Origin: Streptococcus sp. S5 | GTDB lineage: Bacteria > Bacillota > Bacilli > Lactobacillales > Streptococcaceae | Assembly: GCF_034134805.1 (NCBI RefSeq) | Contig: NZ_CP139419.1 | Span: 930,001-994,000, forward strand | Length of the DNA stretch: 64,000 nt | Reading direction: 5' to 3' | Part shown: one piece after another, positions 25,869 to 35,410 of the stretch | How the letters are laid out: each line of letters begins with the position of its first letter | How positions within the stretch are numbered: position 1 is the first letter of the stretch | Position numbers and translations under genes: made by a program | The notes under the pieces: generated by a model | What the model was told of the DNA's origin: nothing | The model's input: only the letters and a program-made list of their open reading frames with translations | Database searches by the model: none

Positions 25869-27516
25869 GTGTGTCTCCTTTGTAGGGTTCATAAGGAAGG
25901 CTCAGTTGGATGCGGGCCCCTCCTTGGGTTCCATTTGAAAATTGAAGCACGTAGTGATCTGGATAGAGGAGATCTAGTCGTTCCTGTGCATTGGTCAAAC
26001 CAATGTGGTGGCCATCTTCTGTGACTAAGGATTTTTTCTCTGCTAGATCTTGTAAGATAGCGGAGCTAAAACCAGGACCATTATCCTGAAGGCAAATGGC
26101 AAGGTGTTGGTTTGCTTCTTCATGAATAGAAAGCTGGATGTGGAAGGAATCTTGGAAAGAAAAGCCGTGTTTGATGGCATTTTCCACAAAGGTTTGTAAC
26201 AGCAGAGGGGGAATAGCCGCATCTTTCAGACCAGGATCCCAGTCCAGGTCAAAGTGGATGCTGTCCCCATAGCGGATTTTCTGGATTTCTAGGTAATTTC
26301 GGATATGTTGGATTTCATCTGCTAAGCGATTGAAATCTTGATTGGCTTGAAAGAGGTGGCGCAAGTAGTTGGAAGTCACCTTGGTCAACTCCTCGATTTC
26401 CTTATAGTCCTTAGTTTGGAGCATGCTGTGAATCATGGAGAGCATGTTTAGGTAAAAATGGGGTCGGACTTGATTTTTGAGGTAATTGAGTTCGACTTTT
26501 TTGAGATTGAGTTGCGCGTGGTAGGCTCGAATTTGGAGGTCTTTCATATGGATCAGAACCTGATTGAGCTTGTGATTGGCCTGATCGATCTCTAAGATCC
26601 CTTGGTCTTCGATTACATCTAGCTTGGTAGAAGCAGCATCTAGCTGAGAAAGACGCTGGGTGAGTCGTTTCATCGGCTGGATCATCCGTTGACGAATATA
26701 AAGAATCAGAATGGTGGAGAGAACGGCGATGATCAAAGGGACCAAGGAGAGAAGGGTTTCCAGTACGATATTTGTACGGAAAACGTCTCCGTAATCAACG
26801 GTCACATAAAGATCAAAAGGCAGGTGGGTTTGATTGCTACCGGCTTGAATGACGGAATCTGTAGCATGGATCTGGTTGGGACGATCGATGGATAAGCGCC
26901 CTTTTTTCCCGATATTGAGCTTTTGCAAGGGTTTTAAAATATCCTGGGTAGAAATGATGGCATAGATAGCCTTGCCCTTGTAATGAAGGGATTTCAAGAG
27001 ATAATCATGCTGGTTCAGGCTGATTCGTTGCCATTTTTGACTGGTCTTGTCTGTTTCTTTGTCATAGGTTTTAAGATGATCTTTCAATTGTACATAATCT
27101 AGGTAAGATAGTTGAAGACTGGAGGCATTGAAAAAATGGGGGATATCTCTTGTCTCTATGAAAAAGGTAATGGGGCTATCCATCTGGTACTGAAACTCCG
27201 TAAAATCGATCCGCAATTTTTTTAGATTTTCATGAAAATCCGTGAAATCAAGCGGGGTATTGAGTTCTGTCAAATAGTCATTGTGGCTAATGGTACTGTA
27301 CATAAAACGCTCAACGGAGTGAAGCTCTGTATTTAAGGAATCCGCATAGATATGAATCGAGTCCTCTAAATGGAGCATATTTTGGTGTTTAATAAAATTT
27401 CGGCTAATCCCACCAATCAAAAGGTTGATCAAGGTATTGACGACTAAGAGGAGAAAGAGTAGGCGCGAAAAAAATTGAATCGAGTGATCTCGTATACTTT
27501 TGTGAATAGCTTTCAT
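25849..27516 (-). CDS. YesM-type sensor histidine kinase
   Basis: 555 residues from ATG 27516, behind a GAGGTG ribosome site. A first membrane helix lies at about 17-37, followed by an outer sensor domain (about 40-250) and a second helix at about 253-277. A HAMP-like linker follows, then the YesM-type phosphoacceptor region LKNQVRPHFYLNMLSMIHSML and an ATPase domain with NAIKHGF and LQDNGPGF. Such LytS/YesM kinases sense extracellular sugars, often with the matching binding protein. Its 3' end overlaps the regulator gene by 20 bases. Confidence 0.88.
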   Translation of the reverse strand: MKAIHKSIRDHSIQFFSRLLFLLLVVNTLINLLIGGISRNFIKHQNMLHLEDSIHIYADSLNTELHSVERFMYSTISHNDYLTELNTPLDFTDFHENLKKLRIDFTEFQYQMDSPITFFIETRDIPHFFNASSLQLSYLDYVQLKDHLKTYDKETDKTSQKWQRISLNQHDYLLKSLHYKGKAIYAIISTQDILKPLQKLNIGKKGRLSIDRPNQIHATDSVIQAGSNQTHLPFDLYVTVDYGDVFRTNIVLETLLSLVPLIIAVLSTILILYIRQRMIQPMKRLTQRLSQLDAASTKLDVIEDQGILEIDQANHKLNQVLIHMKDLQIRAYHAQLNLKKVELNYLKNQVRPHFYLNMLSMIHSMLQTKDYKEIEELTKVTSNYLRHLFQANQDFNRLADEIQHIRNYLEIQKIRYGDSIHFDLDWDPGLKDAAIPPLLLQTFVENAIKHGFSFQDSFHIQLSIHEEANQHLAICLQDNGPGFSSAILQDLAEKKSLVTEDGHHIGLTNAQERLDLLYPDHYVLQFSNGTQGGARIQLSLPYEPYKGDTHEYPTR

Positions 27517-27548
27517 AATGAGCACCTCACATATATTATAGCACTATT

Positions 27549-27562
27549 TGAAAACGGATTCA
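27549..27562. promoter_or_regulatory. Candidate cre (CcpA) site in the divergent region
   Basis: TGAAAACGGATTCA has one mismatch to the cre pattern TGNAANCGNTNNCA. It sits between yesM and the importer, as expected for carbon catabolite control. For the importer, TATAAA (about 27679) and AAGGAGG lie nearer the gene. Confidence 0.45.
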
Positions 27563-27711
27563 TGAACAAAACCGATAGTAAAGTAAAAAAAATCGGGAAA
27601 GTGCATGTTTTTGTGTGGAGAAAACGGAAAAGTGAATGAAGATGAACGAAAAAGTTCTATAAAGATGGAAAGGATTCCTATAAAATAGAGGAGAAAGAAA
27701 AGGAGGGCCTT

Positions 27712-28629
27712 ATGAAAAGCGAAGTAAATGCGAAGCAGAGCAAATTGAAGAAAAATATTCCTTTATATGTGCTGCTCCTGCCATCGATTATTTTATTGAT
27801 TTTATTTGCTTATATCCCTATGGCGGGTCTAGTCATCGCTTTTAAAGATTACTCTCCCGCTACTGGGATATTTGGAAGTCCTTGGGCTGGTCTCAAGTAT
27901 TTTAACCAGTTCTTCTCATCCTTCCAATTTGCGACAACCATGAAGAATACCTTGAAAATTTCTATTTACAGTATTCTGGTTGGTTTTCCCTTGCCGATTG
28001 TTCTAGCCATTATTTGCAACCAGATTCGTGTGGGCAAGTTCAAAAAAATCTTTCAAGTAACGACTTATCTGCCTCATTTTATCTCGACCATGGTCATGTG
28101 TGGGATGATTATTCTCTTTCTCTCTCCAAGTAGTGGACTGTTAGCCAATGTCCTCAAATTGGTCGGCTTAAAGATGCCTGCCCTCTTATCCAAACCGGGT
28201 AGCTTTGCAGGTGTCTATGTCTGGAGTGATGTCTGGCAACATATCGGTTGGGATAGTATCATCTATCTAGCCGCTCTATCGGCCATTGATCCAACCTTTT
28301 ATGAGGCAGCGACTATGGACGGGGCGAGTCGATTGCAAAAAATCCGTCATATTGACTTACCCTTACTGTTACCAACGGCGATGATTCTCTTGATTCTCAG
28401 AGCAGGAAGCCTACTCAGTGTTGGTTTTGAAAAGGTCTTGCTCTTGCAAAATCCGCTCAATCTGGCAGGAAGTGAAATCATTTCGACCTATGTCTACAAA
28501 GTGGGGATGATTAATTTTCAATATAGTTACTCGACAGCGATCGGTCTCTTTAATACCTTGGTTAACTTGATCATCTTACTGTCGGTCAACTGGTTTGCGA
28601 AACGCTATACCAAGACAGGATTGTTCTAG
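27712..28629 (+). CDS. ABC sugar permease, LplB/UgpA type
   Basis: A 305-residue integral membrane protein with six helices, part of a CUT1-type carbohydrate importer. The typical N-terminal YVLLLPSIILLILFAYIPMAG and the EAA loop for ATPase docking (FYEAATMDGASRLQKIRHIDLPLL, about 198-221) are present. AAGGAGG precedes the ATG. With the next two genes it completes the membrane and binding parts. No ATPase gene lies here, so a shared ATPase such as MsmK would serve it. Gene order resembles the pneumococcal N-glycan importer (NgtP2-NgtP1-NgtS), but substrate cannot be read from sequence. Confidence 0.9.
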   Translation: MKSEVNAKQSKLKKNIPLYVLLLPSIILLILFAYIPMAGLVIAFKDYSPATGIFGSPWAGLKYFNQFFSSFQFATTMKNTLKISIYSILVGFPLPIVLAIICNQIRVGKFKKIFQVTTYLPHFISTMVMCGMIILFLSPSSGLLANVLKLVGLKMPALLSKPGSFAGVYVWSDVWQHIGWDSIIYLAALSAIDPTFYEAATMDGASRLQKIRHIDLPLLLPTAMILLILRAGSLLSVGFEKVLLLQNPLNLAGSEIISTYVYKVGMINFQYSYSTAIGLFNTLVNLIILLSVNWFAKRYTKTGLF

Positions 28630-28644
28630 AAAGGAGGAGAAATT

Positions 28645-29541
28645 GTGAAATTGTTTCAACATGCGAGAAAGACCAAGTCGGAAATCCTCTTTGATGTTTT
28701 TATCTATGGTCTAGCGATTTGCTTGATTCTGTTGATTGTCTACCCTTTGTGGTTTGTCATTATTGCCTCCTTCAGTAATCCATCTGATGTGGCAACTGGT
28801 AAGGTTTGGTTTATTCCGAGGGAATGGCGACTAGATGGCTATCAACGCTTGATTGAGCAGCCTTTGTTTCTAAAGAGCTATCTCAATACCATCCTCTACA
28901 CGGTTGTAGGAACCATCGTTGCTCTGGTCATTAATATCCCGGCCGGTTACGCCTTGTCGCGAAAGGACCTCTTTGCTAAGAAATGGGTCAGTGTCTTCTT
29001 TATCGTTCCCATGTTTGTCTCTGGGGGCTTGATTCCCATTTATTTGACAGTGAAACAAATGGGATTGGTCGACACCTTCTGGGTAATGGTTGTACCGTTT
29101 GCAGTATCTCCTTACAATATCGTTGTAGCTCGGACTTTCTTTAACAATAGTATTCCAGAAGGGATGTGGGAAGCCGCCCAGATCGATGGGTGCGGAACCA
29201 TTTATTACTTTAGAAAGATCGTGCTCCCCTTGTCCAAGGCTATTATTGCCGTTATTGGACTTTGGACAGCAGTAGGGATCTGGAATTCTTGGTTCAATGC
29301 CTTGATTTATTTGACCAATGAAAATCTTCAACCCCTGCAATTGATCCTACGCCGTCTCTTAATTAGTAATCAAATGTTGCAATCGCAAGCAACAGGGGAG
29401 GTAGCTTCTGACCTCCGTATTAAGGCTGATATGATGAAATATGCAGCCATCGTTATCTCAACAGCACCGATTATGATGCTGTATCCATTCGTCCAAAAAT
29501 ACTTTAATCAAGGTGTCATGATAGGTGCCTTGAAAGAATAG
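28645..29541 (+). CDS. ABC sugar permease, LplC/YtcP type
   Basis: A 298-residue second permease of the importer, starting at GTG behind AAGGAGG. It has six helices, with the EAA loop MWEAAQIDGCGTIYYFRKIVLPLS (about 173-196) and a C-terminus QKYFNQGVMIGALKE typical of the YtcP/LplC branch. That branch handles large or unusual saccharides such as uronides and N-glycans. It lies 15 bases after the first permease. Confidence 0.9.
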   Translation: MKLFQHARKTKSEILFDVFIYGLAICLILLIVYPLWFVIIASFSNPSDVATGKVWFIPREWRLDGYQRLIEQPLFLKSYLNTILYTVVGTIVALVINIPAGYALSRKDLFAKKWVSVFFIVPMFVSGGLIPIYLTVKQMGLVDTFWVMVVPFAVSPYNIVVARTFFNNSIPEGMWEAAQIDGCGTIYYFRKIVLPLSKAIIAVIGLWTAVGIWNSWFNALIYLTNENLQPLQLILRRLLISNQMLQSQATGEVASDLRIKADMMKYAAIVISTAPIMMLYPFVQKYFNQGVMIGALKE

Positions 29542-29550
29542 GAGAAGATC

Positions 29551-31113
29551 ATGAAAAACAGGAAATTTGCCTATCTGCTCCTTGGAGCAGCTGCTTTAGC
29601 TGGCTTGACGGCTTGTGGAGCTTCCACAAATAAATCAAGCAATGACAAGAATGATGGAAATACCTTCAAGATCACGACCGTTCGTTGGTCGGATTGGGGG
29701 GAAGACTATCACAAAGGTTTTCTAGATGATTCAGCCAAGGAATCAGGTATCAAGATCAAATGGGATACCATGGTGGCTGCAGACTGGTCGGATAAGAAAT
29801 CTGTCCTTGTAGCCAGTGGAGATTTACCAGACGCATTCTTGGGATCCAATGCCTTCACGGATTCTGAAATCGCTCAGAACCAAAACATGTTCATTCCATT
29901 GGAAGATTTGATAAAGGACAATATGCCTAACTTGAACAAGGCCTTTGAAAAAGAACCGAAATTAAAAGCCATGGTGACCAACCCAGATGGTCATATTTAC
30001 AGCCTACCTAAGAAATTGCCAATGCGGCCAATCGTCGGCAACCAGCTCTTTATTAATAAGAAATGGTTGGACAACCTTGGCTTGAAGATGCCGGAAACCT
30101 ATGACGACTTGGTGACTGTTTTACAAGCCTTCAAGGACAAGGATGCTAATGGCAATGGCGATGTCAATGATGAAATTCCATTTGGCTCTGGTAACTTTGA
30201 TCCGACCTTCTCTTATATCTTGCCATTCAACAACCGTCTGGGTGGAGATAATACCTATGAAATGTCCGTCAAAGATGGCAAACCGGTCTACCTCCGGACG
30301 GAAGAAAGTTATAAACAAGGGATAGCGGCGATGCATGAAGCTTACAAGAAAGGCTTGATCGACCCTGAACTCTTTACAGAAGATACCTCTATGTCTGTTG
30401 CCAAACGGATGGACAAGGGAGTGGCGCGTGTCGGTGTGTCAAGTGGTTGGACAGCAGATGCAACCTTCGGCCAACATGCCAGCGAATATGCTCCTCTGCC
30501 AGCATTGAAAGGCCCAGATGGCAAACAATATGTCATTTCTGACCCAGATCATTTGAACTATGGACGCAATGAAATCTTGATCACGAATAAGTGCAAGGAC
30601 CCTGCAAAATTGCTCAAATGGTTGGATAAATTCTACACGGATGATGCCAGCATTCAAAACTTCTATGGATCCTTTGGCATTGCGACTGAAAAAGATGGTG
30701 CCAAGTACAAGGTTTTGGCTCCAAAAGATGGTAAATCTGCCGATGAATGGGCTTGGATCAATTCCCTTCGTGACTTTGGACCAAAATATGTGTCAGATGA
30801 TATCAATAGTCATGTCGACATCGACCAAACGCAAGGTGATGGCCTCAAATTGAAGATGGACAAAGAATTGAAACAATACGCTTTGCCAGCATATCCAAAT
30901 GTCATCTACTCTCAAGAAGAATTGAACAAATTGTCCTCTATTTATGTCGATATCAACTCCTATGTTACCCAACAAGCTTCTAAATGGGTAGTCGAAGGGG
31001 GCGTCGAAAAGGATTGGGACGATTACAAAGCAACATTGAAGAAGATGGGCATTGATGACTTTATGAAGATTCAACAGGATGCCTATGATCGTTACCAAAA
31101 AGAAGTGAAGTAA
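29551..31113 (+). CDS. Extracellular sugar-binding lipoprotein of the importer
   Basis: A 520-residue substrate-binding lipoprotein. The signal peptide ends in the lipobox LTAC (C22), followed by a Ser/Asn/Lys-rich linker and a family 1-type binding fold. A stretch DKDANGNGDVNDEIPF (about 193-208) looks like an EF-hand-type calcium loop, which is common in LipO/NgtS-like binding proteins. GAGAAG precedes the ATG. It is likely the most abundant component. A strong hairpin without T tail directly follows (31142). Confidence 0.9.
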   Translation: MKNRKFAYLLLGAAALAGLTACGASTNKSSNDKNDGNTFKITTVRWSDWGEDYHKGFLDDSAKESGIKIKWDTMVAADWSDKKSVLVASGDLPDAFLGSNAFTDSEIAQNQNMFIPLEDLIKDNMPNLNKAFEKEPKLKAMVTNPDGHIYSLPKKLPMRPIVGNQLFINKKWLDNLGLKMPETYDDLVTVLQAFKDKDANGNGDVNDEIPFGSGNFDPTFSYILPFNNRLGGDNTYEMSVKDGKPVYLRTEESYKQGIAAMHEAYKKGLIDPELFTEDTSMSVAKRMDKGVARVGVSSGWTADATFGQHASEYAPLPALKGPDGKQYVISDPDHLNYGRNEILITNKCKDPAKLLKWLDKFYTDDASIQNFYGSFGIATEKDGAKYKVLAPKDGKSADEWAWINSLRDFGPKYVSDDINSHVDIDQTQGDGLKLKMDKELKQYALPAYPNVIYSQEELNKLSSIYVDINSYVTQQASKWVVEGGVEKDWDDYKATLKKMGIDDFMKIQQDAYDRYQKEVK

Positions 31114-31141
31114 CAGGAGTCTAAATGGATTCAAGTAAGTA

Positions 31142-31166
31142 ACTCAGGGGCCTAAAGCCCCTGAGT
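31142..31166 (+). other. Strong hairpin without T tail between binding protein and YesL-like gene
   Basis: A perfect 10-bp G/C-rich stem, ACTCAGGGGC (31142-31151) with GCCCCTGAGT (31157-31166), loop CTAAA. Without a T run it is more likely an mRNA-stabilising or processing structure than a terminator. Confidence 0.7.
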
Positions 31167-31217
31167 GCTTCCTTGGAGGAAGTAGCAGAAATTGAGATGA
31201 AGAACAAGGAGAAGAAG

Positions 31218-31856
31218 ATGCAAAAATTATTTTCATTGGATGGACGCTTGGTCAAGACCTTGACCCGGTTGACAGACATCATTATCTTGAACACCTTGTT
31301 TATCGTTTGCTGCCTTCCGATTTTCACGATCGGTCCATCGCTTACGGCTTTAGCAACCATGTGTCACCGCTTGTTGAAAGGGGAAGATACGGATCTCGTC
31401 TTTCATTTTTTCCGTCTCTTTCGCGCTAATTTCAAGCAAGCGACGATGATTTGGCTGACTTGTCTAGGCTTATCAGTGCTACTTTATCTGGATTACTGTC
31501 TTTTTTCAAATATGGCCTTTTTAAGTGAGTATGGGATTTGGATCTTGCTTCCCTTTATCGTCCTTCTATGTGGAGGGATGACCTTGATCTTCCCTTATAT
31601 CGGCCTCTTTGAAGATCCTACAAGAAAGGTCTGTCTAAATAGTTTCCTCATTGCTCTTTTAAATCCAATTCAAACCATCTTTCTTATTTTCTTCAATCTG
31701 GCAGTAGTTTATATCAGTCTTAGTAGTCCTGAACGGTTACTGACAGCTATTTATCTCTTTACCTTTGGTGGTTTCGCTCTTTGGAGCTTCTTGAATGTCC
31801 GACTGACCGATCAGATCTTTTCAAGGATCCAAGAAGAAGAAATCTTTGAAAAATAA
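31218..31856 (+). CDS. YesL/DUF624-family membrane protein
   Basis: 212 residues from ATG 31218, which has AAGGAG six bases before it. Upstream in-frame starts (31197, or TTG 31173) lack a well-placed site. About five membrane helices; FSLDGRLVKTLTRLTDIIILNTLFIVCCLPIFTIGPSLTA near the N-terminus is the DUF624/YesL signature. Such genes accompany YesMN-type regulators and saccharide importers, with no known biochemical role. It is the last gene of the importer unit. Confidence 0.85.
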   Translation: MQKLFSLDGRLVKTLTRLTDIIILNTLFIVCCLPIFTIGPSLTALATMCHRLLKGEDTDLVFHFFRLFRANFKQATMIWLTCLGLSVLLYLDYCLFSNMAFLSEYGIWILLPFIVLLCGGMTLIFPYIGLFEDPTRKVCLNSFLIALLNPIQTIFLIFFNLAVVYISLSSPERLLTAIYLFTFGGFALWSFLNVRLTDQIFSRIQEEEIFEK

Positions 31857-31905
31857 GGTCAAGCAAGTGGGACGTATGTTTTACAGAATATTATTTAAAT
31901 CGAAT

Positions 31906-31938
31906 AAAGTTTCCTAGAAAACCTAGGAAACTTTTTCT
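31906..31938 (+). terminator. Terminator of the importer unit
   Basis: AGTTTCCTAG (31908-31917) pairs with CTAGGAAACT (31923-31932), flanked by A before and TTTTC after. Confidence 0.85.
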
Positions 31939-31966
31939 ATTTCATAAACATTTCACATTTCTCCTC

Positions 31967-31972
31967 TATAAT
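31967..31972 (+). promoter_or_regulatory. vex1: -10 of the vex-vnc operon
   Basis: TATAAT 66 bases before the vex1 start. The leader 31973-32038 contains a 12-codon frame (ATG 31984 to TGA 32022) with no good ribosome site. Confidence 0.55.
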
Positions 31973-32038
31973 GAAAGCAACAAATGATGAAAGCGTCCAC
32001 ATTGTATTGTCGTGGGCTTTGAAATGGAGGGTAAGATC

Positions 32039-33301
32039 ATGCTCTTACAACAGGCAATCGCCTATATTTCTCGAAAAAGAACGAGGAATCTGGTCCTCTT
32101 TCTGATTCTCCTCTTGATCCTTTCTTGCTTGTATTTCTGTTTTTCACTGATGCAAGTGGGAGAAAGGTTGGAGGACCATATCAAACAGTCGGCTGGGACC
32201 AGCTTTGCCCTGACCAGTAAGCAGGGGGATAGGCCCTTTGCTCTGAAGGAAGCTGAAAAGGTGCAGCAGCTAGCTGGGGTGGGAGCCATGGTTCCTCAAT
32301 ATGAAAGTCCCGTTCGCATTCTTGGTAAAGAAGCGGTGACTGGGCAGCAATTGGTAGAACGGAATGATCTGGGTCAGGAAGCCAAGCAAGCGCTAGGCGC
32401 TGTCTTCACCCAGAAGACAGACCAGCACCTAGATTTCCGGAGTAGCAGTTTCCAACTGGTGCAAGGCAAGCACTTATCTGACAAGGCTCGCGGCCAGATC
32501 TTGATCCACGAAGAGTTGGCTAAGAAGAACAAGCTAAAGGTCGGAGATTCCTTGACCTTATCCAGCTTTCAGATGGGAGAGACTCCTGGCAAAGAGCAAA
32601 CCTTTAAAATCGTTGGGATCTTTTCGGGTAAGAAACAGGAAAAATTCACAGGAATGACCTCTGATCTGAGTGAGAATCAAGTCTACCTCCCTTATGAGGA
32701 TGCGACTAAGCTTCTTGGTCTCAGTCAGCAAGAAGTGACCCAGGTCACCTTTGGCGTCAAAGATCCTGAGAAAATCGATGCCCTCTTGAAGCAAGTCAAA
32801 AGCTTGGATCTGGATTGGCAGTCTCTGCGCGTGGTCGAAGATCGCAAGGCCTTTGACCAGATGAAAGAATCCTCTCAGACCCTGGAAGGCCTGGTACGGA
32901 TCATGATGATCGTCCTCCTGGTGACAGGAGCCGGTGCCCTATCGTTCTTACTCAGTCTCTGGACACGGGAGCGGATCCATGAAATCGGGGTGCTCTTATC
33001 CATTGGGAAGAGCAAGGGCCGGATCTTTAGACAGTTCCTCTTGGAAGTGGTGCTGGTATCCTTACTAGCGGTGATCCCAGCCTTTCTCATCGGGCGGATG
33101 GTCAGCCATCGTTTCTTAGAGCAGTTTGTCGGACAGACCGGTCAACAGCAGACCCTAGAATTACTCAACCAAATCCCTCAAGGCCTTTCCTTAGGAATCG
33201 CCTATGCTAGCCTCTTGTGCTTGATCCTTCTGTCGCTGGGTGTAACTACCAGCATGATCTGGCGCAAGAGTCCAAAAGAAATATTAACAAAAATGAGTTA
33301 A
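32039..33301 (+). CDS. vex1: FtsX-type ABC permease, Vex1-like
   Basis: 420 residues from ATG 32039, which follows GGAGG by eight bases; an upstream in-frame GTG (32012) lacks one. One N-terminal membrane helix (about 19-39), a large outer domain (about 40-280), then three helices near the C-terminus (about 285-410) make the MacB/FtsX layout. Gene order and sizes (420, 213, 458, 217 and 441 residues) match pneumococcal vex1-vex2-vex3-vncR-vncS. Vex is an export-type system whose cargo is disputed: a peptide (Pep27) was proposed. Together with Vex3 it should form a heterodimeric exporter. Confidence 0.85.
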   Translation: MLLQQAIAYISRKRTRNLVLFLILLLILSCLYFCFSLMQVGERLEDHIKQSAGTSFALTSKQGDRPFALKEAEKVQQLAGVGAMVPQYESPVRILGKEAVTGQQLVERNDLGQEAKQALGAVFTQKTDQHLDFRSSSFQLVQGKHLSDKARGQILIHEELAKKNKLKVGDSLTLSSFQMGETPGKEQTFKIVGIFSGKKQEKFTGMTSDLSENQVYLPYEDATKLLGLSQQEVTQVTFGVKDPEKIDALLKQVKSLDLDWQSLRVVEDRKAFDQMKESSQTLEGLVRIMMIVLLVTGAGALSFLLSLWTRERIHEIGVLLSIGKSKGRIFRQFLLEVVLVSLLAVIPAFLIGRMVSHRFLEQFVGQTGQQQTLELLNQIPQGLSLGIAYASLLCLILLSLGVTTSMIWRKSPKEILTKMS

Positions 33302-33307
33302 GGAGAA

Positions 33308-33949
33308 ATGACACCTATGTTAGAACTCAAACATGTATCCTATAGTTACCAAAGCTACCAAGAAGAGATCTTCTCAGACGTGAACTATCAGTTCGCAAAT
33401 GGGACATTTTACAGCATTATCGGTCAGTCTGGAGCAGGGAAATCGACCCTCCTCTCCCTCTTGGCTGGTCTGGACAATCCCAAGAAGGGGCAGGTTCTCT
33501 TTGATGGGGAGGACATCCAGACCAAAGGGTCTAGCTACCACCGCAAGCACCATGTCTCCCTGGTCTTTCAGAATTACAATCTAATCGATTATTTGACGCC
33601 ACTTGAAAATGTCCGCCTGGTCAACAAACAAGCTGGGAAAGAGATTCTCTTGGAATTGGGGCTGGATGAAACCCAAATCAAACGCAATGTCCTTCAACTA
33701 TCCGGAGGGCAGCAACAGCGGGTGGCCATTGCGCGTGCGCTCGTTTCAGAAGCACCTGTTATCCTGGCAGATGAGCCGACAGGAAACCTTGACGAACAGA
33801 CAGCCGGTGACATCATTGCCATTTTGAAGAAGTTGGCCAAGGAACGCCAAAAATGTGTCATTGTCGTTACCCACAGTAAGGAAGTGGCAGAGGCCTCCGA
33901 TGTGGTCTTGGAATTGAGTCGCCGTAGCCTCGTTGAGAAGAGCAAGTAA
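33308..33949 (+). CDS. vex2: ABC transporter ATPase, Vex2-like
   Basis: A 213-residue ATP-binding subunit. Walker A is [12 protein letters not shown] (about 38-49), the signature [15 protein letters not shown] (about 130-144), Walker [14 protein letters not shown], and the switch His lies in VVTHS. It resembles LolD/MacB ATPases and pairs with the two FtsX-type permeases around it. ATG 33308 lies only two bases after GGAG and ATG 33317 eleven bases, so the start is uncertain by three codons. Confidence 0.93.
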   Translation: MTPMLELKHVSYSYQSYQEEIFSDVNYQFANGTFYSIIGQSGAGKSTLLSLLAGLDNPKKGQVLFDGEDIQTKGSSYHRKHHVSLVFQNYNLIDYLTPLENVRLVNKQAGKEILLELGLDETQIKRNVLQLSGGQQQRVAIARALVSEAPVILADEPTGNLDEQTAGDIIAILKKLAKERQKCVIVVTHSKEVAEASDVVLELSRRSLVEKSK

Positions 33950-33961
33950 GGAGGGAATGCT

Positions 33962-35338
33962 ATGTTGCGAAATGCTTTTGCTTATATCACACGTAAATGG
34001 CCCAAGTCTCTCTTGCTCTTTGCCATCATTCTCCTCATGGGGACCTTGAGCTTGATTGGACTCTCCATGAAGGGAGCGACCCAAAAAGCTTCATCGGAAA
34101 GCCTGGGATCCATCACCAATAGCTTCTCCATGCAGATCAACAGACGGACCAATCCGGGAACCCCTCGGGGAGCTGGGAATCTCAGAGGAGAAGATATCGA
34201 GAAAATTAGCCAGGTAGAGGGGATCACCTCCTCTATCAAGCGGATCAATGCCATCGCAGATATCCTAGACCACGAGATCATTGAGACTGAAGAAACCCTG
34301 CAGAATCAATCTCCAGAGCGGGCTAAATACTTTAAGAATACCTTGATGGTGACGGGGGTCAATGATTCTTCTAAAGAAGATAAGTTTGTCTCTGGGGCCT
34401 ACAAACTGGTCCAAGGGGATCACCTGACAGATAAGGACAAAAACCAAATCCTCATGCACGAAGATTTGGCGAAAAAGAATGGTCTTAAGGTGGGCGATAA
34501 GGTGCGTCTCAAGTCCAATCTCTACGATGCTGACAATGAAAAAGGGGCCAATGAAACCGTCGAAGTGACCATTAAGGGTCTGTTCTCAGGGAAGAACCAA
34601 GCTCCTCTAACTTACGCCCAAGAGTTGTATGAAGATACGCTCATTTCTGACCTAGATACAGCTGCCAAGCTCTATGGCAATACTGTTCAAACAGCTACCT
34701 ATGAGGATGCGACCTTCTTTGCCAAGGGGGATCAGGACCTGGATGCCTTGATCGAAAAAATCAAAGCACTCGACATTGACTGGAACCTCTATGACTTGGT
34801 TAAGAGCTCTTCCAACTACCCGGCCTTGCAAAAATCGATCAGCAGCATGTTCCAAGTGGCGGACTACTTGTTTATCGGTAGCCTCGTCTTTGCTAGCTTG
34901 CTTCTCACCCTTCTCCTCGTCTTGTGGCTCAATGCCCGTCGCAGAGAAGTGGGGATTTTGCTGGCTTTGGGACTCTCCAAGGTACAGATTGCGGGACAAT
35001 TCGTGGCAGAATTAGTCATGATCTCCATCCCAGCCTTCCTCCTCTCCTATGGAGTCGCAGGACTTCTTGCCAAAGGAGTCGGAGATACGGTGCTTAAGAA
35101 CGTAACCAGTGGCATTGCCAAACAAATGGCTCAAGAATCCTCTGCAGCCAACCTTGGTGGAGGAGCTGAAGCAGAAAGCTTCAGCAAGACCCTTACAGAC
35201 CTCCATATGGACATCCAACCGAGCCAATTGTTGGTGATTGTCTTGGTTGGTGGCCTCCTCTTGATTCTCGTATCCATCCTTTCTTCGCAATGGCTCTTGC
35301 ATAAGAAACCAAAAGATCTCTTGGTGGATGTCGAATAA
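33962..35338 (+). CDS. vex3: FtsX-type ABC permease, Vex3-like
   Basis: 458 residues with the same layout as Vex1: an N-terminal helix (about 15-37), an outer domain (about 40-300), and three C-terminal helices (about 305-327, 355-380 and 418-440). The middle segments [18 protein letters not shown] and [10 protein letters not shown] mirror Vex1's QILIHEELAKKNKLKVGD and VGIFSGKKQ, showing common ancestry. A GGAGG-type site precedes the ATG. It ends the transporter part. A 72-base gap with a TATAAT-like sequence (about 35368) separates it from vncR. Confidence 0.87.
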   Translation: MLRNAFAYITRKWPKSLLLFAIILLMGTLSLIGLSMKGATQKASSESLGSITNSFSMQINRRTNPGTPRGAGNLRGEDIEKISQVEGITSSIKRINAIADILDHEIIETEETLQNQSPERAKYFKNTLMVTGVNDSSKEDKFVSGAYKLVQGDHLTDKDKNQILMHEDLAKKNGLKVGDKVRLKSNLYDADNEKGANETVEVTIKGLFSGKNQAPLTYAQELYEDTLISDLDTAAKLYGNTVQTATYEDATFFAKGDQDLDALIEKIKALDIDWNLYDLVKSSSNYPALQKSISSMFQVADYLFIGSLVFASLLLTLLLVLWLNARRREVGILLALGLSKVQIAGQFVAELVMISIPAFLLSYGVAGLLAKGVGDTVLKNVTSGIAKQMAQESSAANLGGGAEAESFSKTLTDLHMDIQPSQLLVIVLVGGLLLILVSILSSQWLLHKKPKDLLVDVE

Positions 35339-35410
35339 GAGATTGTTTCCTAAAATAGAAATAGGGTATAATAGGAGGTAGAAGAAGTTTCTTAGATAAA
35401 AGGAAAGTGT

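Noticed and set aside
31971-32108. A frame starting at 31971 in the vex leader as a Pep27-like peptide
   Set aside because: The ATG overlaps the -10 hexamer, there is no ribosome site, and the sequence does not resemble Pep27.
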